From Hyphomicrobiales bacterium (lineage in GTDB: Bacteria; Pseudomonadota; Alphaproteobacteria; Rhizobiales; Rhizobiaceae), in NCBI GenBank assembly GCA_900466575.1, contig UBMP01000011.1:248001-312000 (forward strand): a stretch of 64,000 nucleotides of DNA, written 5' to 3'. This document shows positions 43,918 to 54,160 of this stretch, one piece after another. The translations under genes and the position numbers were made by a program. The notes below the pieces were generated by a model that saw only the letters and a program-made list of their open reading frames with translations, made no database searches and was not told the origin of the DNA. Each line of letters opens with the position of its first letter. Within the stretch, counting starts at the first letter, position 1.

Positions 43918-44556
43918 ATGGCGATACCGAGAGCGGCGAAAACCCAGCGCAGGACACGCATCCAGGAGGAAAAGGAGGAGATTATCCTCGAGGCTGCTCT
44001 CGACGTCTTTTCGATGCATGGTTTCAAGGGCGCGACCATTGATCATATCGCCGAGGTTGCCGGGATGTCGAAGCCCAACGTCCTTTATTACTTTCGCACG
44101 AAGGAGGCCATGCATCGGGCGCTGATCGACCGGGTGCTGGATACATGGCTTGATCCGTTGCGCGAATTCGATGCCGAGGGGAACCCGGAGATCGAGATCA
44201 AGAGCTATATCCGACGCAAGCTGGAAATGGCGCGCGACTTTCCGCGCGAGAGCCGGCTGTTTGCCAATGAAATCCTGCGGGGCGCACCCTCCATCATGGA
44301 GGAGCTTGATGATCTAAGGAAGCTTGTCGATGAGAAGGCGGAGGTCATTCGCGCCTGGGTGAAGACCGGCAAGATCGGCCGCTGCGATCCCTACCATTTG
44401 ATCTTCTCGATCTGGGCGACGACGCAGCACTATGCTGACTTCGATGTGCAGGTGAGGGCCGTGCTGGGGCCGACGCGGAGCGGTGACGGGCGCTTCGAGG
44501 ATGCTGCGCGCTTTCTTGAACAGCTTTATGTCAACGGACTTCAAGTCAAAGCATGA
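43918..44556 (+). CDS. rutR: TetR-family pyrimidine regulator RutR
   Basis: 212 aa from ATG 43918 (GAGGGA upstream). The TetR helix-turn-helix (HGFKGATIDHIAEVAGMSKP, then NVLYYFRTKEAMHRALIDRV) is followed by the RutR/YcdC C-terminal ligand domain (SRLFANEILRGAPSIMEELD; FSIWATTQHYADFDVQVRAV). RutR senses uracil/thymine and controls pyrimidine use. Context (dihydropyrimidinase, amidohydrolase, PreTA) supports the name. Confidence 0.92.
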   Translation: MAIPRAAKTQRRTRIQEEKEEIILEAALDVFSMHGFKGATIDHIAEVAGMSKPNVLYYFRTKEAMHRALIDRVLDTWLDPLREFDAEGNPEIEIKSYIRRKLEMARDFPRESRLFANEILRGAPSIMEELDDLRKLVDEKAEVIRAWVKTGKIGRCDPYHLIFSIWATTQHYADFDVQVRAVLGPTRSGDGRFEDAARFLEQLYVNGLQVKA

Positions 44557-44801
44557 CAAGCGCCCAAGGCGGATGTTGTTGAAGGCTTTCCTAAAGTTAA
44601 GGCGCGTCGTCCCATTTGGGTTCAAGTTTACATTTTTACTGCACGTTAACATGGACTCAGTGTAGTTCTGCAATCGGTACGTAAACGTTGTAGTGTAGCA
44701 GAATGAGACTTCCGACTGATGCGGGCATTTCGTGCTTTGCAGACGGGAAATATTAGAAGAATATGGTGAGATAGCCGAACAGGTCGGGAGAGGCCGAAGG
44801 G

Positions 44802-47159
44802 TTGGTGCACTTGAGAGGCAGGAATTCCTATTTGGAGATCGAGCGCGTTTTGAGTGCTCACGCTGGGCTTGAGGAGGAACAGCGTTCAAGACTCCTTGCT
44901 GCCTTTGCCAAGCTGAAAGATGAGGCTGACCGCTTCGAACTCCTGTCGGCGGCACTTAACCAGTTGCCCGACGAATTCTTTCTCAAAGATCGTGAAGGTC
45001 GCTACATTCTCGCCAACCGGGAAAGCGAATTCGCCCTGGGTCTTCCTCCTGGCGGCATGAACGGCAAGTTTGATCCAGAGCTTTACGGCGACGCCTACGC
45101 GAAGCGTTTTCTGGCCGAAGACGCCGAAATTTTTGCCAATGGCAGACCGCTTTATTTCGATCCCGTCCAGTGGAAACTACCGCAGGGCGGAGTGCGGTGG
45201 AACCATGCCTCCAAATATCCCGTGTTCAACGAGGATGGAGAGGTTGTCGCCGTCTGCGGTCAAATCAGGCAATCGACTGAAGCGATGCAGTCGCGCGTGC
45301 TTCTGGAAGCGCAGATCGATGTTCTGGAAATGCTGGCTGCCGATCGTCCGATCGATGAAGTGTTCGGTCGTATCATTTCCCTTTGCGAGGGATTGCTGGA
45401 GGGTTTCTGGGGTTCGATCATCGTCTTGACCGCCGACAGTTCAAGGGTTGCGGAGGTCATTGCGCCTTCGATGGCGCGGGATTACGGTCAGGCCCTCGTC
45501 GGCTTGATGATCGAGGATAATGTCGGAACCTGCGGAACGGCTTGCTATCGCGGCACGCCGATCTACACAGAAGACATCGAGACCGACCCGAACTGGGCGG
45601 ATTTCAAGTCGCTCGCGGAGCCTTACGGTCTGCGCTCTTGCTGGTCCATGCCCTATTTCAACGCCGACGAGACCGTGCATGGCACGTTCGCGCTCTATTC
45701 GCGCCAGCCCCGGCTGCCGAGCGAATTCGAGTCTCGCTGCCTTGCGCTGGGCGCCCGGCTTGCGGAGCTTGCAGTCGAGCGGGAGCGGCTTGCCGCACAG
45801 TTGCGCATCATGGCCGAGCGCGACAGTCTGACCGGTCTTCCCAACCGGTCCGCGTTTTCCGAAATTTTTGCGCGGGAACTGGCCGCGGCGCATGGCGAGG
45901 ACCGTTCGATCGGCGTTGCCGTTCTTGATATCGATGATTTCAAACTGATCAACGACCGCCACGGTCATGCCGTTGGCGATGCGTTCCTCAGTGCGGTGAG
46001 CGGCCGTATGGTCAAGGCAATCCGTCCCGGCGATGTGGTTGCGCGGCTTGGTGCCGACGAGTTTGTCGTTGTCCTGCGCGAAAGCGAGGGCCTCGATGCT
46101 ACGGCAGCGCTCCAGCAGCTTTTGGCTGCGATCCGCAAACCGGTGGATGTCGAGCGGGCGCGACTTGCCGTGTCGGTGACGGCGGGTTTGGCCGTATTCC
46201 CTCGTCATGGCGCCGATGTGCAGGAGTTGCTGAGCCATGCCACGGCAGCCATGCATCGGGCCAAGCAGGTGGGTCGTAACCGTGTCGAGGTTTACGATCC
46301 CGAGTTTTCGCGTCTGCAGGAGCAGCGCCGGCAGCGCATCGAGACGCTGCGCGAATCGATCGCATCCGGTCGGATCGATCTCGATTTCCAACCGTTGATG
46401 AACCTGCATGACGGCAGCATCTATGCTTTTGAGGCGCTGGCTCGCTGGCAGCACCCCCAAGAGGGACGGCTGGGGCCCGGCGCGTTCATTCCGCTGGCTG
46501 AACAGGAAGGGCTGATTGTCGAACTCGGGGGCGCCGTTTTGACGCGTGCCTGTCTCGAAGCCGCGCGCTGGAATCGCGATTTCGGTATCCGTCGCGGCGT
46601 GTCCGTCAATGTTTCCGCCCAACAGTTCTCCGGTGGCGAGATCCGAGAGCAGGTGCGTAAGGCGCTGGCTGAAAGCGGCCTCGATCCGTCGCTTCTGGAG
46701 CTGGAACTCACCGAGTCGATGCTGCTCGATGACGAGTGCACGGCGATCGGGATCATGAGCGAGCTGAAGGCGCTGGGAATTTCGATCGCGATTGACGACT
46801 TCGGTACCGGTTTCTCCAATCTCGGTGCGCTCGCCCGTCTTCCTGTGGATCGCTTGAAGATCGACCGATCGATCATCAGCGACATCGAGACCAATGAGGC
46901 TGCCGCTTCGATCGCTTCCGCCATCATTGCGATGGGGCAGAGGCTGGGTCTGCGCGTGCTCGCTGAAGGCGTCGAAACGGAGGGACAAATGGAGTTCCTG
47001 CGCGTCAATCACTGTGATGATCTGCAGGGGTTCCTTCTCGGCAGGCCCATGCCGTCGGGCGATTTGCGCGAGCTGTTCGCCAAGGGTGTTTCCCATCCTG
47101 GCCGTACCCGGCATGATGCGGCTGTGCCGCGCCGCTCGGCCGCAGGTCGTCGTCGCTGA
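44802..47159 (+). CDS. PAS-GAF-GGDEF-EAL cyclic-di-GMP protein
   Basis: 785 aa. The start is uncertain: TTG 44802, GTG 44805 and TTG 44811 lie close together behind GGGAGAGG. Order: PAS (~45-150), GAF (~175-325, with NVGTCGTACYRGTPIYTEDI), GGDEF (~330-490) and EAL (~510-755). The cyclase signature is RLGADEF, where the second Gly of GGDEF is Ala (residue 418), so cyclase activity may be weak or lost. The phosphodiesterase motifs are intact: FEALARW, LELTESMLL, IDDFGTGFSNL, DRLKIDRSII and LAEGVETEGQ. It probably degrades c-di-GMP in response to a PAS/GAF signal. No membrane segment is visible. Confidence 0.93.
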   Translation: MVHLRGRNSYLEIERVLSAHAGLEEEQRSRLLAAFAKLKDEADRFELLSAALNQLPDEFFLKDREGRYILANRESEFALGLPPGGMNGKFDPELYGDAYAKRFLAEDAEIFANGRPLYFDPVQWKLPQGGVRWNHASKYPVFNEDGEVVAVCGQIRQSTEAMQSRVLLEAQIDVLEMLAADRPIDEVFGRIISLCEGLLEGFWGSIIVLTADSSRVAEVIAPSMARDYGQALVGLMIEDNVGTCGTACYRGTPIYTEDIETDPNWADFKSLAEPYGLRSCWSMPYFNADETVHGTFALYSRQPRLPSEFESRCLALGARLAELAVERERLAAQLRIMAERDSLTGLPNRSAFSEIFARELAAAHGEDRSIGVAVLDIDDFKLINDRHGHAVGDAFLSAVSGRMVKAIRPGDVVARLGADEFVVVLRESEGLDATAALQQLLAAIRKPVDVERARLAVSVTAGLAVFPRHGADVQELLSHATAAMHRAKQVGRNRVEVYDPEFSRLQEQRRQRIETLRESIASGRIDLDFQPLMNLHDGSIYAFEALARWQHPQEGRLGPGAFIPLAEQEGLIVELGGAVLTRACLEAARWNRDFGIRRGVSVNVSAQQFSGGEIREQVRKALAESGLDPSLLELELTESMLLDDECTAIGIMSELKALGISIAIDDFGTGFSNLGALARLPVDRLKIDRSIISDIETNEAAASIASAIIAMGQRLGLRVLAEGVETEGQMEFLRVNHCDDLQGFLLGRPMPSGDLRELFAKGVSHPGRTRHDAAVPRRSAAGRRR

Positions 47160-47234
47160 CGCGCCAAATCGCCGCCTTGCCACGCTGATCAGCCCGTGCT
47201 TTAGCAGGGCGGTGACGTCGTGCGGTAACAGGCA

Positions 47235-47645
47235 ATGAGCGAAGAAGAAACCATTACACTTTACGAGGCCATCGGTGGAGAGGAAACGATCCGTAAGCTG
47301 GTCGCGCGCTTCTACGATCTCATGGACACGTTGCCCGAGGCGAAGAACTGCCGCGCCATTCATCCGCCGAGCCTCGAGCGGTCGCGCGACAAGCTCTACG
47401 ATTACCTGACCGGCTATATGGGCGGGCCGCAGCTTTATATCGAGAAATACGGCCATCCCCGCCTGCGCGCGCGCCATTTCTCGGCGCCGATCGGCATTGC
47501 GGAGCGCGACGAATGGCTGCTTTGCTTCCGCATGGCGATGGACGAGACGATTGCACATCCCAAGCTTCGCGAGATCATCTGGAGGCCTGTCGAGCAGCTC
47601 GCTCACCACATGCAAAACCGCGAGGAGGGCGAGCCTCATGCGTGA
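47235..47645 (+). CDS. Group II truncated haemoglobin
   Basis: 136 aa. The family features are YEAIGGEETIRKLVARFYDL at the start, GHPRLRARHFSAPIG with the proximal His, and ERDEWLLCFRMAMDET with the TrpG8 of group II. Such proteins bind O2/NO and are linked to oxidative or nitrosative stress. Its end overlaps the DUF423 gene by 8 bases. Confidence 0.93.
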   Translation: MSEEETITLYEAIGGEETIRKLVARFYDLMDTLPEAKNCRAIHPPSLERSRDKLYDYLTGYMGGPQLYIEKYGHPRLRARHFSAPIGIAERDEWLLCFRMAMDETIAHPKLREIIWRPVEQLAHHMQNREEGEPHA

Positions 47646-48018
47646 CGGCGTCCTGATCCGCCTCTTTGGCGTCTTTGCCGGACTTTTCGGCATGTGCGGC
47701 ATCGGTCTGGCTGCCGCCGCATCGCATCTGGACGATCAGCGACTGCTCGGCTCAGCGGCGCTCATGTGTCTTGTTCATGCGCCCGCGTTGCTCGGGCTGA
47801 TCGCGGCCGGCAGTCGCTTGCGCTTCACCGCGCTTTCCGGCGGCTTGCTGATCCTCGGCGTGCTGCTCTTCGCGGGCGATCTGGTCAAGCGTCACTTCAC
47901 GGGGGCCGGACTTTTTCCAATGTCGGCCCCGTCTGGCGGCATGATCATGATGGCCGGATGGCTCATCGTCGGGCTGGGTGCGCTTCTGACGGCTCAACCA
48001 TCCACGACCGAGGTGTAA
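47638..48018 (+). CDS. DUF423-like small membrane protein
   Basis: 126 aa from ATG 47638, overlapping the globin stop (ATGCGTGA). Four helices with the DUF423 (YgdD) pattern GVFAGLFGMCGIGLAAAASH, ALMCLVHAPALLGLIAAG and GDLVKRHFTGAGLFPMSAPS. Function unknown. The C-terminus crosses into the 3' end of the convergent IsdG-like gene by ~25 bases. Confidence 0.82.
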   Translation: MRDGVLIRLFGVFAGLFGMCGIGLAAAASHLDDQRLLGSAALMCLVHAPALLGLIAAGSRLRFTALSGGLLILGVLLFAGDLVKRHFTGAGLFPMSAPSGGMIMMAGWLIVGLGALLTAQPSTTEV

Positions 48019-48308
48019 CCCTCGAAGACGGGCGGGCCGAGATAGATGCTGCGATTGTCACCGGCATTCCTGTGCGCGGCGCGGAAGTTTTCCGATTTCG
48101 TCCAGGCGATGAAGGCGTCTTCGCTTTCCCAGGTGGAATGCGAGACGAACTGCGTGAAGCCTTCCTCGTCATGGGTCCTGCCGCGAAGGAGGTGGAATTC
48201 CACGAAGCCGGGATTTTCCTTCAGCTTCGAATCGCGGTTGCGCCAGATATCCTCGAACTGGCTTTCGGAGCCCTTGGCGATCTTGAAGCGGTTCATGGCG
48301 ATATACAT
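47994..48308 (-). CDS. IsdG/HmuQ-like haem-degrading ABM-family protein
   Basis: 104 aa dimeric alpha-beta-barrel protein. The N-terminal Asn in MYIAMNRFKIAKG, a Trp in AFIAWTKSENF and the His in RAAHRNAG are spaced like the Asn-Trp-His triad of IsdG-type haem oxygenases; rhizobial HmuQ belongs to this group. Family members cleave haem and release iron. It stands last in a minus-strand trio with a 75-aa protein and a DUF2325 protein. The alternative is an ABM protein with another substrate. Confidence 0.78.
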   Translation of the reverse strand: MYIAMNRFKIAKGSESQFEDIWRNRDSKLKENPGFVEFHLLRGRTHDEEGFTQFVSHSTWESEDAFIAWTKSENFRAAHRNAGDNRSIYLGPPVFEGYTSVVDG

Positions 48309-48323
48309 GTGCGTCTCCGGAAA

Positions 48324-48551
48324 TCAGTTTTTCGCGCCTACGGCGTCATCAACATGTGGCAGGTTTTCTCGTCCGTTCAAGGGCTTCTCGTGGCGAGAGG
48401 GGAAAGCCACGACATTGCCGGCGATCTCGACGGGCGGCGCGCTGCGGGTCAAAAGATCATAGAGTTCCGGGATCAGCCCGTCGCCATAGGCAGCCGCGAT
48501 GTCGTGGAGGCGCATCATGCCGCCAAGCCCGTTTCCCTCTCCGTCACGCAT
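48324..48551 (-). CDS. Hypothetical 75-aa protein
   Basis: 75 aa from ATG 48551. I do not recognise it. It has MMRLHDIAAAYGDGLIPELY, LLTRSAPP and VVAFPSRHEKP, no membrane segment and no Cys. It overlaps the DUF2325 gene by 8 bases upstream and lies 15 bases from the IsdG-like gene, so the three are probably co-transcribed. A role in haem or iron metabolism is only suggested by the neighbours. Confidence 0.6.
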   Translation of the reverse strand: MRDGEGNGLGGMMRLHDIAAAYGDGLIPELYDLLTRSAPPVEIAGNVVAFPSRHEKPLNGRENLPHVDDAVGAKN

Positions 48552-48945
48552 GTTTCAGCCGTCCGTCCTTGATGTCCTGAAGGGCGCGTTCGAGGCTCGA
48601 CTTGGAGCCGTTTCGCAAGGGGATGAAGCGCTTGCCGTGCTTCTTGCAGCCTGTCTTCACGCGCAGGCAGGCGTCGTGGCTGATGCAATCGATGGGGCAG
48701 AAAACGCAATCGACGGAGGGGAGCACCGTGTCGATGCGGCTGACCGCTTCGCGCAGGCCGCCGTCATGGTGGATGAGTTCCGCGCCATGCGCCGAGGCGA
48801 TTTCGCGCAGATGTGCCACCTGGCAATCGCGCCCGCCGACATAGAGAAAACTCTTCAGATCGGCCTTCGCACTGCTCGTCGTACAGTCCGCAGTATTGCC
48901 CTTCGAGTCTGCCTTTCGGTTGTTTTTTCCAGTCTTTTTCGCCAC
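48544..48945 (-). CDS. DUF2325 domain protein
   Basis: 133 aa. A Lys-rich N-terminal ~30 residues precede the DUF2325 domain: SFLYVGGRDCQVAHLREIAS, HGAELIHHDGG, DTVLPSVDCVFCPIDCISHD and CLRVKTGCKKHGKRFIPLR. Several Cys and His suggest metal or haem binding, but function is unknown. First gene of the minus-strand trio; the ~160-base gap to the pobA terminator holds the promoter. Confidence 0.85.
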   Translation of the reverse strand: MAKKTGKNNRKADSKGNTADCTTSSAKADLKSFLYVGGRDCQVAHLREIASAHGAELIHHDGGLREAVSRIDTVLPSVDCVFCPIDCISHDACLRVKTGCKKHGKRFIPLRNGSKSSLERALQDIKDGRLKHA

Positions 48946-49043
48946 TTGCGTCCTCCAGAGGATGTCTCAGTGACGGCACCATACAAAACATGATTATTTT
49001 GGTAAAGATTAAAGTGGATGAAAAGAGTCATCTTTTTTTGATG

Positions 49044-49074
49044 AAAGAAAAAGGCGGCTCCTTTCGGAACCGCC
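49044..49074 (-). terminator. Terminator after pobA
   Basis: On the minus strand, GGCGGTTCC-GAAA-GGAGCCGCC (one G-U pair) is followed by TTTTTCTTT. Located ~30 bases past the pobA stop. Confidence 0.88.
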
Positions 49075-49105
49075 AGGGCCTGGGAGGCTTATTTCGTCCT
49101 GTCGC

Positions 49106-50407
<1,302 letters not shown>

Positions 50408-51286
50408 ATGCGGCAGGCCATACCGACCTATGCGCTCTATGGCGAGGACCGCTCGGCGGTCGGCGACTTCTGGATTCACTCCGAATCGATCCCTTCGCGC
50501 AGCAGCGTCAACCATTGGGAAATCCGGCCGCACACGCATGAGGCCTTCTTTCAGTTTTTGGATATCAGGGGCGGGGATGGCGAGCTGGTGCTGCCGGATC
50601 GCGCAATTCCGCTTCAACCCGGTGCGTTGGTTACGGTCCCGCCGGAACGGGTTCATGGCTTCCGATTCTCGCCGGATATTGACGGAAACGTGCTGACCTT
50701 CGTGCTCTCGCGGCTTCCCGTCGTGCCGGCTCCGGCGCTGATGGAGAGCCCGCTTGCGCATGCGCTGAACGAGGGGGAAGAGGATGCGCGGCTGGTGCGC
50801 GACCTCATAGGGCGGATTAATACGGAGGTGGCTGCGGGCTTCGGGATCGACGGCGAGTTCGTGCGGGCGTGTCTCTCGGCGGCGATGATCCTGATTGGCC
50901 GCATCGGCGCGGCGGGCGCACGGCCAACTGGAGAAGCTGAGCGTGACCGCATGCGAATTGAGAAGCTGAAGACGCTGATTGCGCTCAATTTCCGCCAGCA
51001 GCAGCCGGTGGAGTACTATGCCGAGAAGCTCAAGCTGACGCCCGTCCATCTCAACCGCGTCTGCCGAAAGATCGCCGGGCAATCGGTCGGGCAGCTGATC
51101 GACGAGCGTGTGATCGAGGAGGCGCGGCGCGATCTCGTTTTTACCTCCATGACCGTGCAGCAGATTGCGTTCGATCTCGGCTTTTCCGATCCCGCCTATT
51201 TCAACCGGCTGTTCTCCCGCCAGACCGGCGTGACGCCGAAAGCCTATCGAAACCGCGAGCAGCAAAGGCTTGTCGCCGAAAATTGA
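50408..51286 (+). CDS. pobR: AraC-family activator, PobR type
   Basis: 292 aa. An N-terminal cupin-like ligand domain (~10-150; SVNHWEIRPHTHEAFFQFLD) and C-terminal AraC helix-turn-helix pair (~190-285; QQPVEYYAEKLKLTPVHLNR, then VQQIAFDLGFSDPAYFNRLF and SRQTGVTPKAYR). The name rests on its position opposite pobA and on the AraC-type PobR of Agrobacterium, not on a distinctive motif. GGAG precedes the ATG. Confidence 0.85.
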   Translation: MRQAIPTYALYGEDRSAVGDFWIHSESIPSRSSVNHWEIRPHTHEAFFQFLDIRGGDGELVLPDRAIPLQPGALVTVPPERVHGFRFSPDIDGNVLTFVLSRLPVVPAPALMESPLAHALNEGEEDARLVRDLIGRINTEVAAGFGIDGEFVRACLSAAMILIGRIGAAGARPTGEAERDRMRIEKLKTLIALNFRQQQPVEYYAEKLKLTPVHLNRVCRKIAGQSVGQLIDERVIEEARRDLVFTSMTVQQIAFDLGFSDPAYFNRLFSRQTGVTPKAYRNREQQRLVAEN

Positions 51287-51350
51287 TCGTTGCAAAGCGG
51301 CGGAAATGCCCAAGCTTTGGGCAGGCCAAAAAAATCGTCGCGAGCATATT

Positions 51351-51366
51351 TTTACCGTTTGATAAA
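51351..51366. promoter_or_regulatory. RutR-like operator upstream of preT
   Basis: TTTACCGTTTGATAAA shares the pattern TTTACC-N4-G-N-T-N-AA with the reverse complement of the hyuC/rutR site (TTTACCAACCGGTCAA). It lies 55 bases before the preT start. It is weaker than the first site against the E. coli consensus. Confidence 0.5.
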
Positions 51367-51420
51367 ATTTTTGAACTGAGTTAGCGTTCCTCCACTAGCC
51401 GTTACACATAGGGGAACAAC

Positions 51421-52752
51421 ATGGGACGACTGGAACCTGGGATCCATTCCGGCCGGCTTTCGCCTGCTGAATACGACAAGAATTTCTCCGAACTGCATCC
51501 GGTCTTTTCGGACCACGAAGCGCTGGTTGCCTCGGACCGCTGTTATTTCTGTTATGACGCGCCGTGCATGACGGCCTGTCCCACCTCCATCGATGTGCCT
51601 CTGTTCATCCGTCAGATCTCGACGGGGAACGCCATCGGTGCAGCCAAGACGATTTTCGACCAGAACATCATGGGCGGCATGTGCGCCCGCGTCTGTCCCA
51701 CCGAAACGCTGTGCGAGCAGGCCTGTGTGCGCAACACGGCCGAGGAGCGCCCGGTCGAGATCGGCCGCCTGCAGCGCTATGCGACCGACAAGGCGATGAA
51801 CGCCGGCAAGCAGTTCTACACGCGGCTAAATTCCAACGGGAAATCGGTCGGCGTCGTTGGTGCGGGTCCGGCAGGTCTGGCCGCCGCGCATCGGCTTGCG
51901 ATGCATGGCTTCAACGTCATGGTCTATGACCATCGCGAAAAGGCCGGCGGCCTCAACGAATATGGCATCGCCACCTACAAGGCGACGGACGATATCGCCC
52001 AGAAGGAAGCGGACTATATCCTCTCCATCGGCGGCATCGATGTGCTGGATGGCGAGATGCTCGGTCGCGATTTCTCGCTGGCCGATCTTCGGTCGCGGCA
52101 CGACGCCGTCTTCCTCGGCATCGGCCTTGGCGGCGTCAACGCACTGACCGTCGAAGGCACGCATGAATTCGGCGTGGTCGATGCCGTCGAGTTCATCGCC
52201 AATCTGCGTCAGGCCGAAACGAAGAGCGATGTGCCGGTCGGTCGCCGCGTTGTCGTCATTGGCGGCGGCATGACGGCGGTGGATGCGGCAGTCCAAGCCA
52301 AGCTCCTCGGTGCCGAAGAGGTGACGATGTGCTACCGCCGTGGGCAGGAGCATATGAACGCGTCGCTCTTTGAGCAGGAACTGGCCGCCTCCAAGGGCGT
52401 GCTGATCCGCCACTGGCTGGCCCCGAAGGCTGTTCTGAGCCACGGTGGCCACGTCACCGGCATCACGATGGCCTATACCCATCTGGAAAACGGACTGCTG
52501 AAGGAAACCGGTCATACGATCGATATCGCCTGCGACCAGATCCTGACGGCAATTGGCCAGACGCTCGACATTGCCGGTCTCGATACGATCAAGGTCGAGA
52601 AGGGCAAGATCGTCATCGACGAAGAGGGCAAAACCTCCGTTGCCGGCGTCTGGGCTGGCGGCGACTGCGCAACCGGTGGCGAGGACCTGACCGTCTCCGC
52701 CGTCGCCATGGGCCGCGATGCGGCCATGTCCATCATCAAGGCTCTGGCCTGA
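51421..52752 (+). CDS. preT: NAD-dependent dihydropyrimidine dehydrogenase, subunit PreT
   Basis: 443 aa. The N-terminal Fe-S region (CYFCYDAPCMTACPTSIDVP; GGMCARVCPTETLCEQACV) resembles GltD and the N-terminal part of mammalian DPD. An FAD motif (SVGVVGAGPAGLAAAHRL), an NAD(P) motif (VVVIGGGMTAVDAAVQA) and the closing GVWAGGDCATGGEDLTVSAV follow. It feeds electrons to PreA, which reduces uracil/thymine. It lies 22 bases before preA. Confidence 0.95.
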   Translation: MGRLEPGIHSGRLSPAEYDKNFSELHPVFSDHEALVASDRCYFCYDAPCMTACPTSIDVPLFIRQISTGNAIGAAKTIFDQNIMGGMCARVCPTETLCEQACVRNTAEERPVEIGRLQRYATDKAMNAGKQFYTRLNSNGKSVGVVGAGPAGLAAAHRLAMHGFNVMVYDHREKAGGLNEYGIATYKATDDIAQKEADYILSIGGIDVLDGEMLGRDFSLADLRSRHDAVFLGIGLGGVNALTVEGTHEFGVVDAVEFIANLRQAETKSDVPVGRRVVVIGGGMTAVDAAVQAKLLGAEEVTMCYRRGQEHMNASLFEQELAASKGVLIRHWLAPKAVLSHGGHVTGITMAYTHLENGLLKETGHTIDIACDQILTAIGQTLDIAGLDTIKVEKGKIVIDEEGKTSVAGVWAGGDCATGGEDLTVSAVAMGRDAAMSIIKALA

Positions 52753-52774
52753 AGCGCGGGAAGGGGAATTCAAC

Positions 52775-54088
52775 ATGGCTGATATCCGCAACAATTTCGT
52801 CGGCATCAAATCGCCCAACCCGTTCTGGCTCGCCTCCGCGCCGCCGACCGACAAGGCCTACAATGTCGAGCGCGCCTATGCCGCCGGCTGGGGCGGCGTC
52901 GTCTGGAAGACGCTGGGCGAGGAAGGCCCGCCGGTCGTCAACGTCAACGGTCCGCGCTACGGCGCGATCTGGGGCGCCGACCGCCGTCTTCTCGGTCTGA
53001 ACAATATCGAGCTGATCACCGACCGCCCGCTGCAGATCAACCTTCAGGAAATGAAGGCCGTGAAGAAGAAGTGGCGCGACCGCGCGCTGATCGCCTCGAT
53101 CATGGTGCCCTGCGAGGAGGAGGCCTGGAAGGCGATCCTGCCGCTGGTCGAAGAGACCGAGGCCGATGGCATCGAGCTCAACTTCGGCTGTCCGCACGGC
53201 ATGTCCGAGCGCGGCATGGGTGCTGCCGTCGGTCAGGTGCCGGAATACGTCGAAATGGTTGTGCGCTGGTGCAAGCAGTACACGCGGATGCCGGTCATCA
53301 CCAAGCTGACGCCGAATGTCACAGACATCCGTCGTCCCGCACGCGCGGCGAAGAACGGTGGCACGGATGCCGTGTCGCTGATCAACACGATCAACTCCAT
53401 CACTGGCGTCGATCTCGACACCGGTTCGCCCATGCCCTCCATCGACGGCAAGGGGACGCATGGCGGCTATTGCGGCCCGGCGGTGAAGCCGATCGCGCTC
53501 AACATGGTGGCCGAAATCGCCCGCGATGCGGAGACCTACGGCCTGCCGATCTCCGGCATTGGCGGCGTCACGACGTGGCGCGATGCGGCCGAGTTCCTGA
53601 TGCTGGGCGCCGGCAACGTGCAGGTCTGCACGGCGGCCATGACCTATGGCTTCAAGATCGTGCAGGAAATGATCACCGGGCTTGAAGCCTGGATGGACGA
53701 GAAGGGCTATGCCACGCTCGACGATTTCCGCGGCAAGGCCGTGCCGAACGTCACCGACTGGCAGTATCTCAACCTCAACTACATCGCCAAGGCGCATATC
53801 GACCAGGACGCCTGCATCAAGTGCGGCCGCTGCCACATCGCCTGCGAGGACACGTCCCACCAGGCGATCACCAACATGGTCAACGGGGTGCGTCACTTCG
53901 AGGTCATCGAAGAGGAATGCGTCGCCTGCAACCTCTGCGTCGATGTCTGCCCGGTCGAGAACTGCATCACCATGGTCGAGAAGCAGCCCGGCGACATCGA
54001 CAAGCGCACCGGCAAGGTCGTCTCGGCCGATTACGCCAACTGGACGACGCATCCGAACAACCCGATGGCGAAGGTCGCCGCGGAGTGA
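52775..54088 (+). CDS. preA: NAD-dependent dihydropyrimidine dehydrogenase, subunit PreA
   Basis: 437 aa. An FMN-binding dihydroorotate-dehydrogenase-type barrel (~1-320; NPFWLASAPPTDKAYNVERA, the catalytic-loop region ELNFGCPHGMSERGMGAAVG, GYCGPAVKPIALNMV) is followed by two 4Fe-4S clusters (CIKCGRCHIACEDTSHQAI and CVACNLCVDVCPVENCI). It catalyses the first step of reductive pyrimidine degradation. AAGGGG precedes ATG 52775. Confidence 0.96.
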   Translation: MADIRNNFVGIKSPNPFWLASAPPTDKAYNVERAYAAGWGGVVWKTLGEEGPPVVNVNGPRYGAIWGADRRLLGLNNIELITDRPLQINLQEMKAVKKKWRDRALIASIMVPCEEEAWKAILPLVEETEADGIELNFGCPHGMSERGMGAAVGQVPEYVEMVVRWCKQYTRMPVITKLTPNVTDIRRPARAAKNGGTDAVSLINTINSITGVDLDTGSPMPSIDGKGTHGGYCGPAVKPIALNMVAEIARDAETYGLPISGIGGVTTWRDAAEFLMLGAGNVQVCTAAMTYGFKIVQEMITGLEAWMDEKGYATLDDFRGKAVPNVTDWQYLNLNYIAKAHIDQDACIKCGRCHIACEDTSHQAITNMVNGVRHFEVIEEECVACNLCVDVCPVENCITMVEKQPGDIDKRTGKVVSADYANWTTHPNNPMAKVAAE

Positions 54089-54100
54089 GGAAATGGGCAG

Positions 54101-54130
54101 GGCCTCCGGAAACGGGGGCCTTGTCGTTTG
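54101..54130 (+). terminator. Terminator after preA
   Basis: GGCCTCCG-GAAA-CGGGGGCC (one G-U pair, tetraloop) followed by TTGTCGTTTG, 12 bases beyond the preA stop. Confidence 0.8.
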
Positions 54131-54160
54131 TGGACGCGGTGCAAGGCGGTGCTCCATCTG

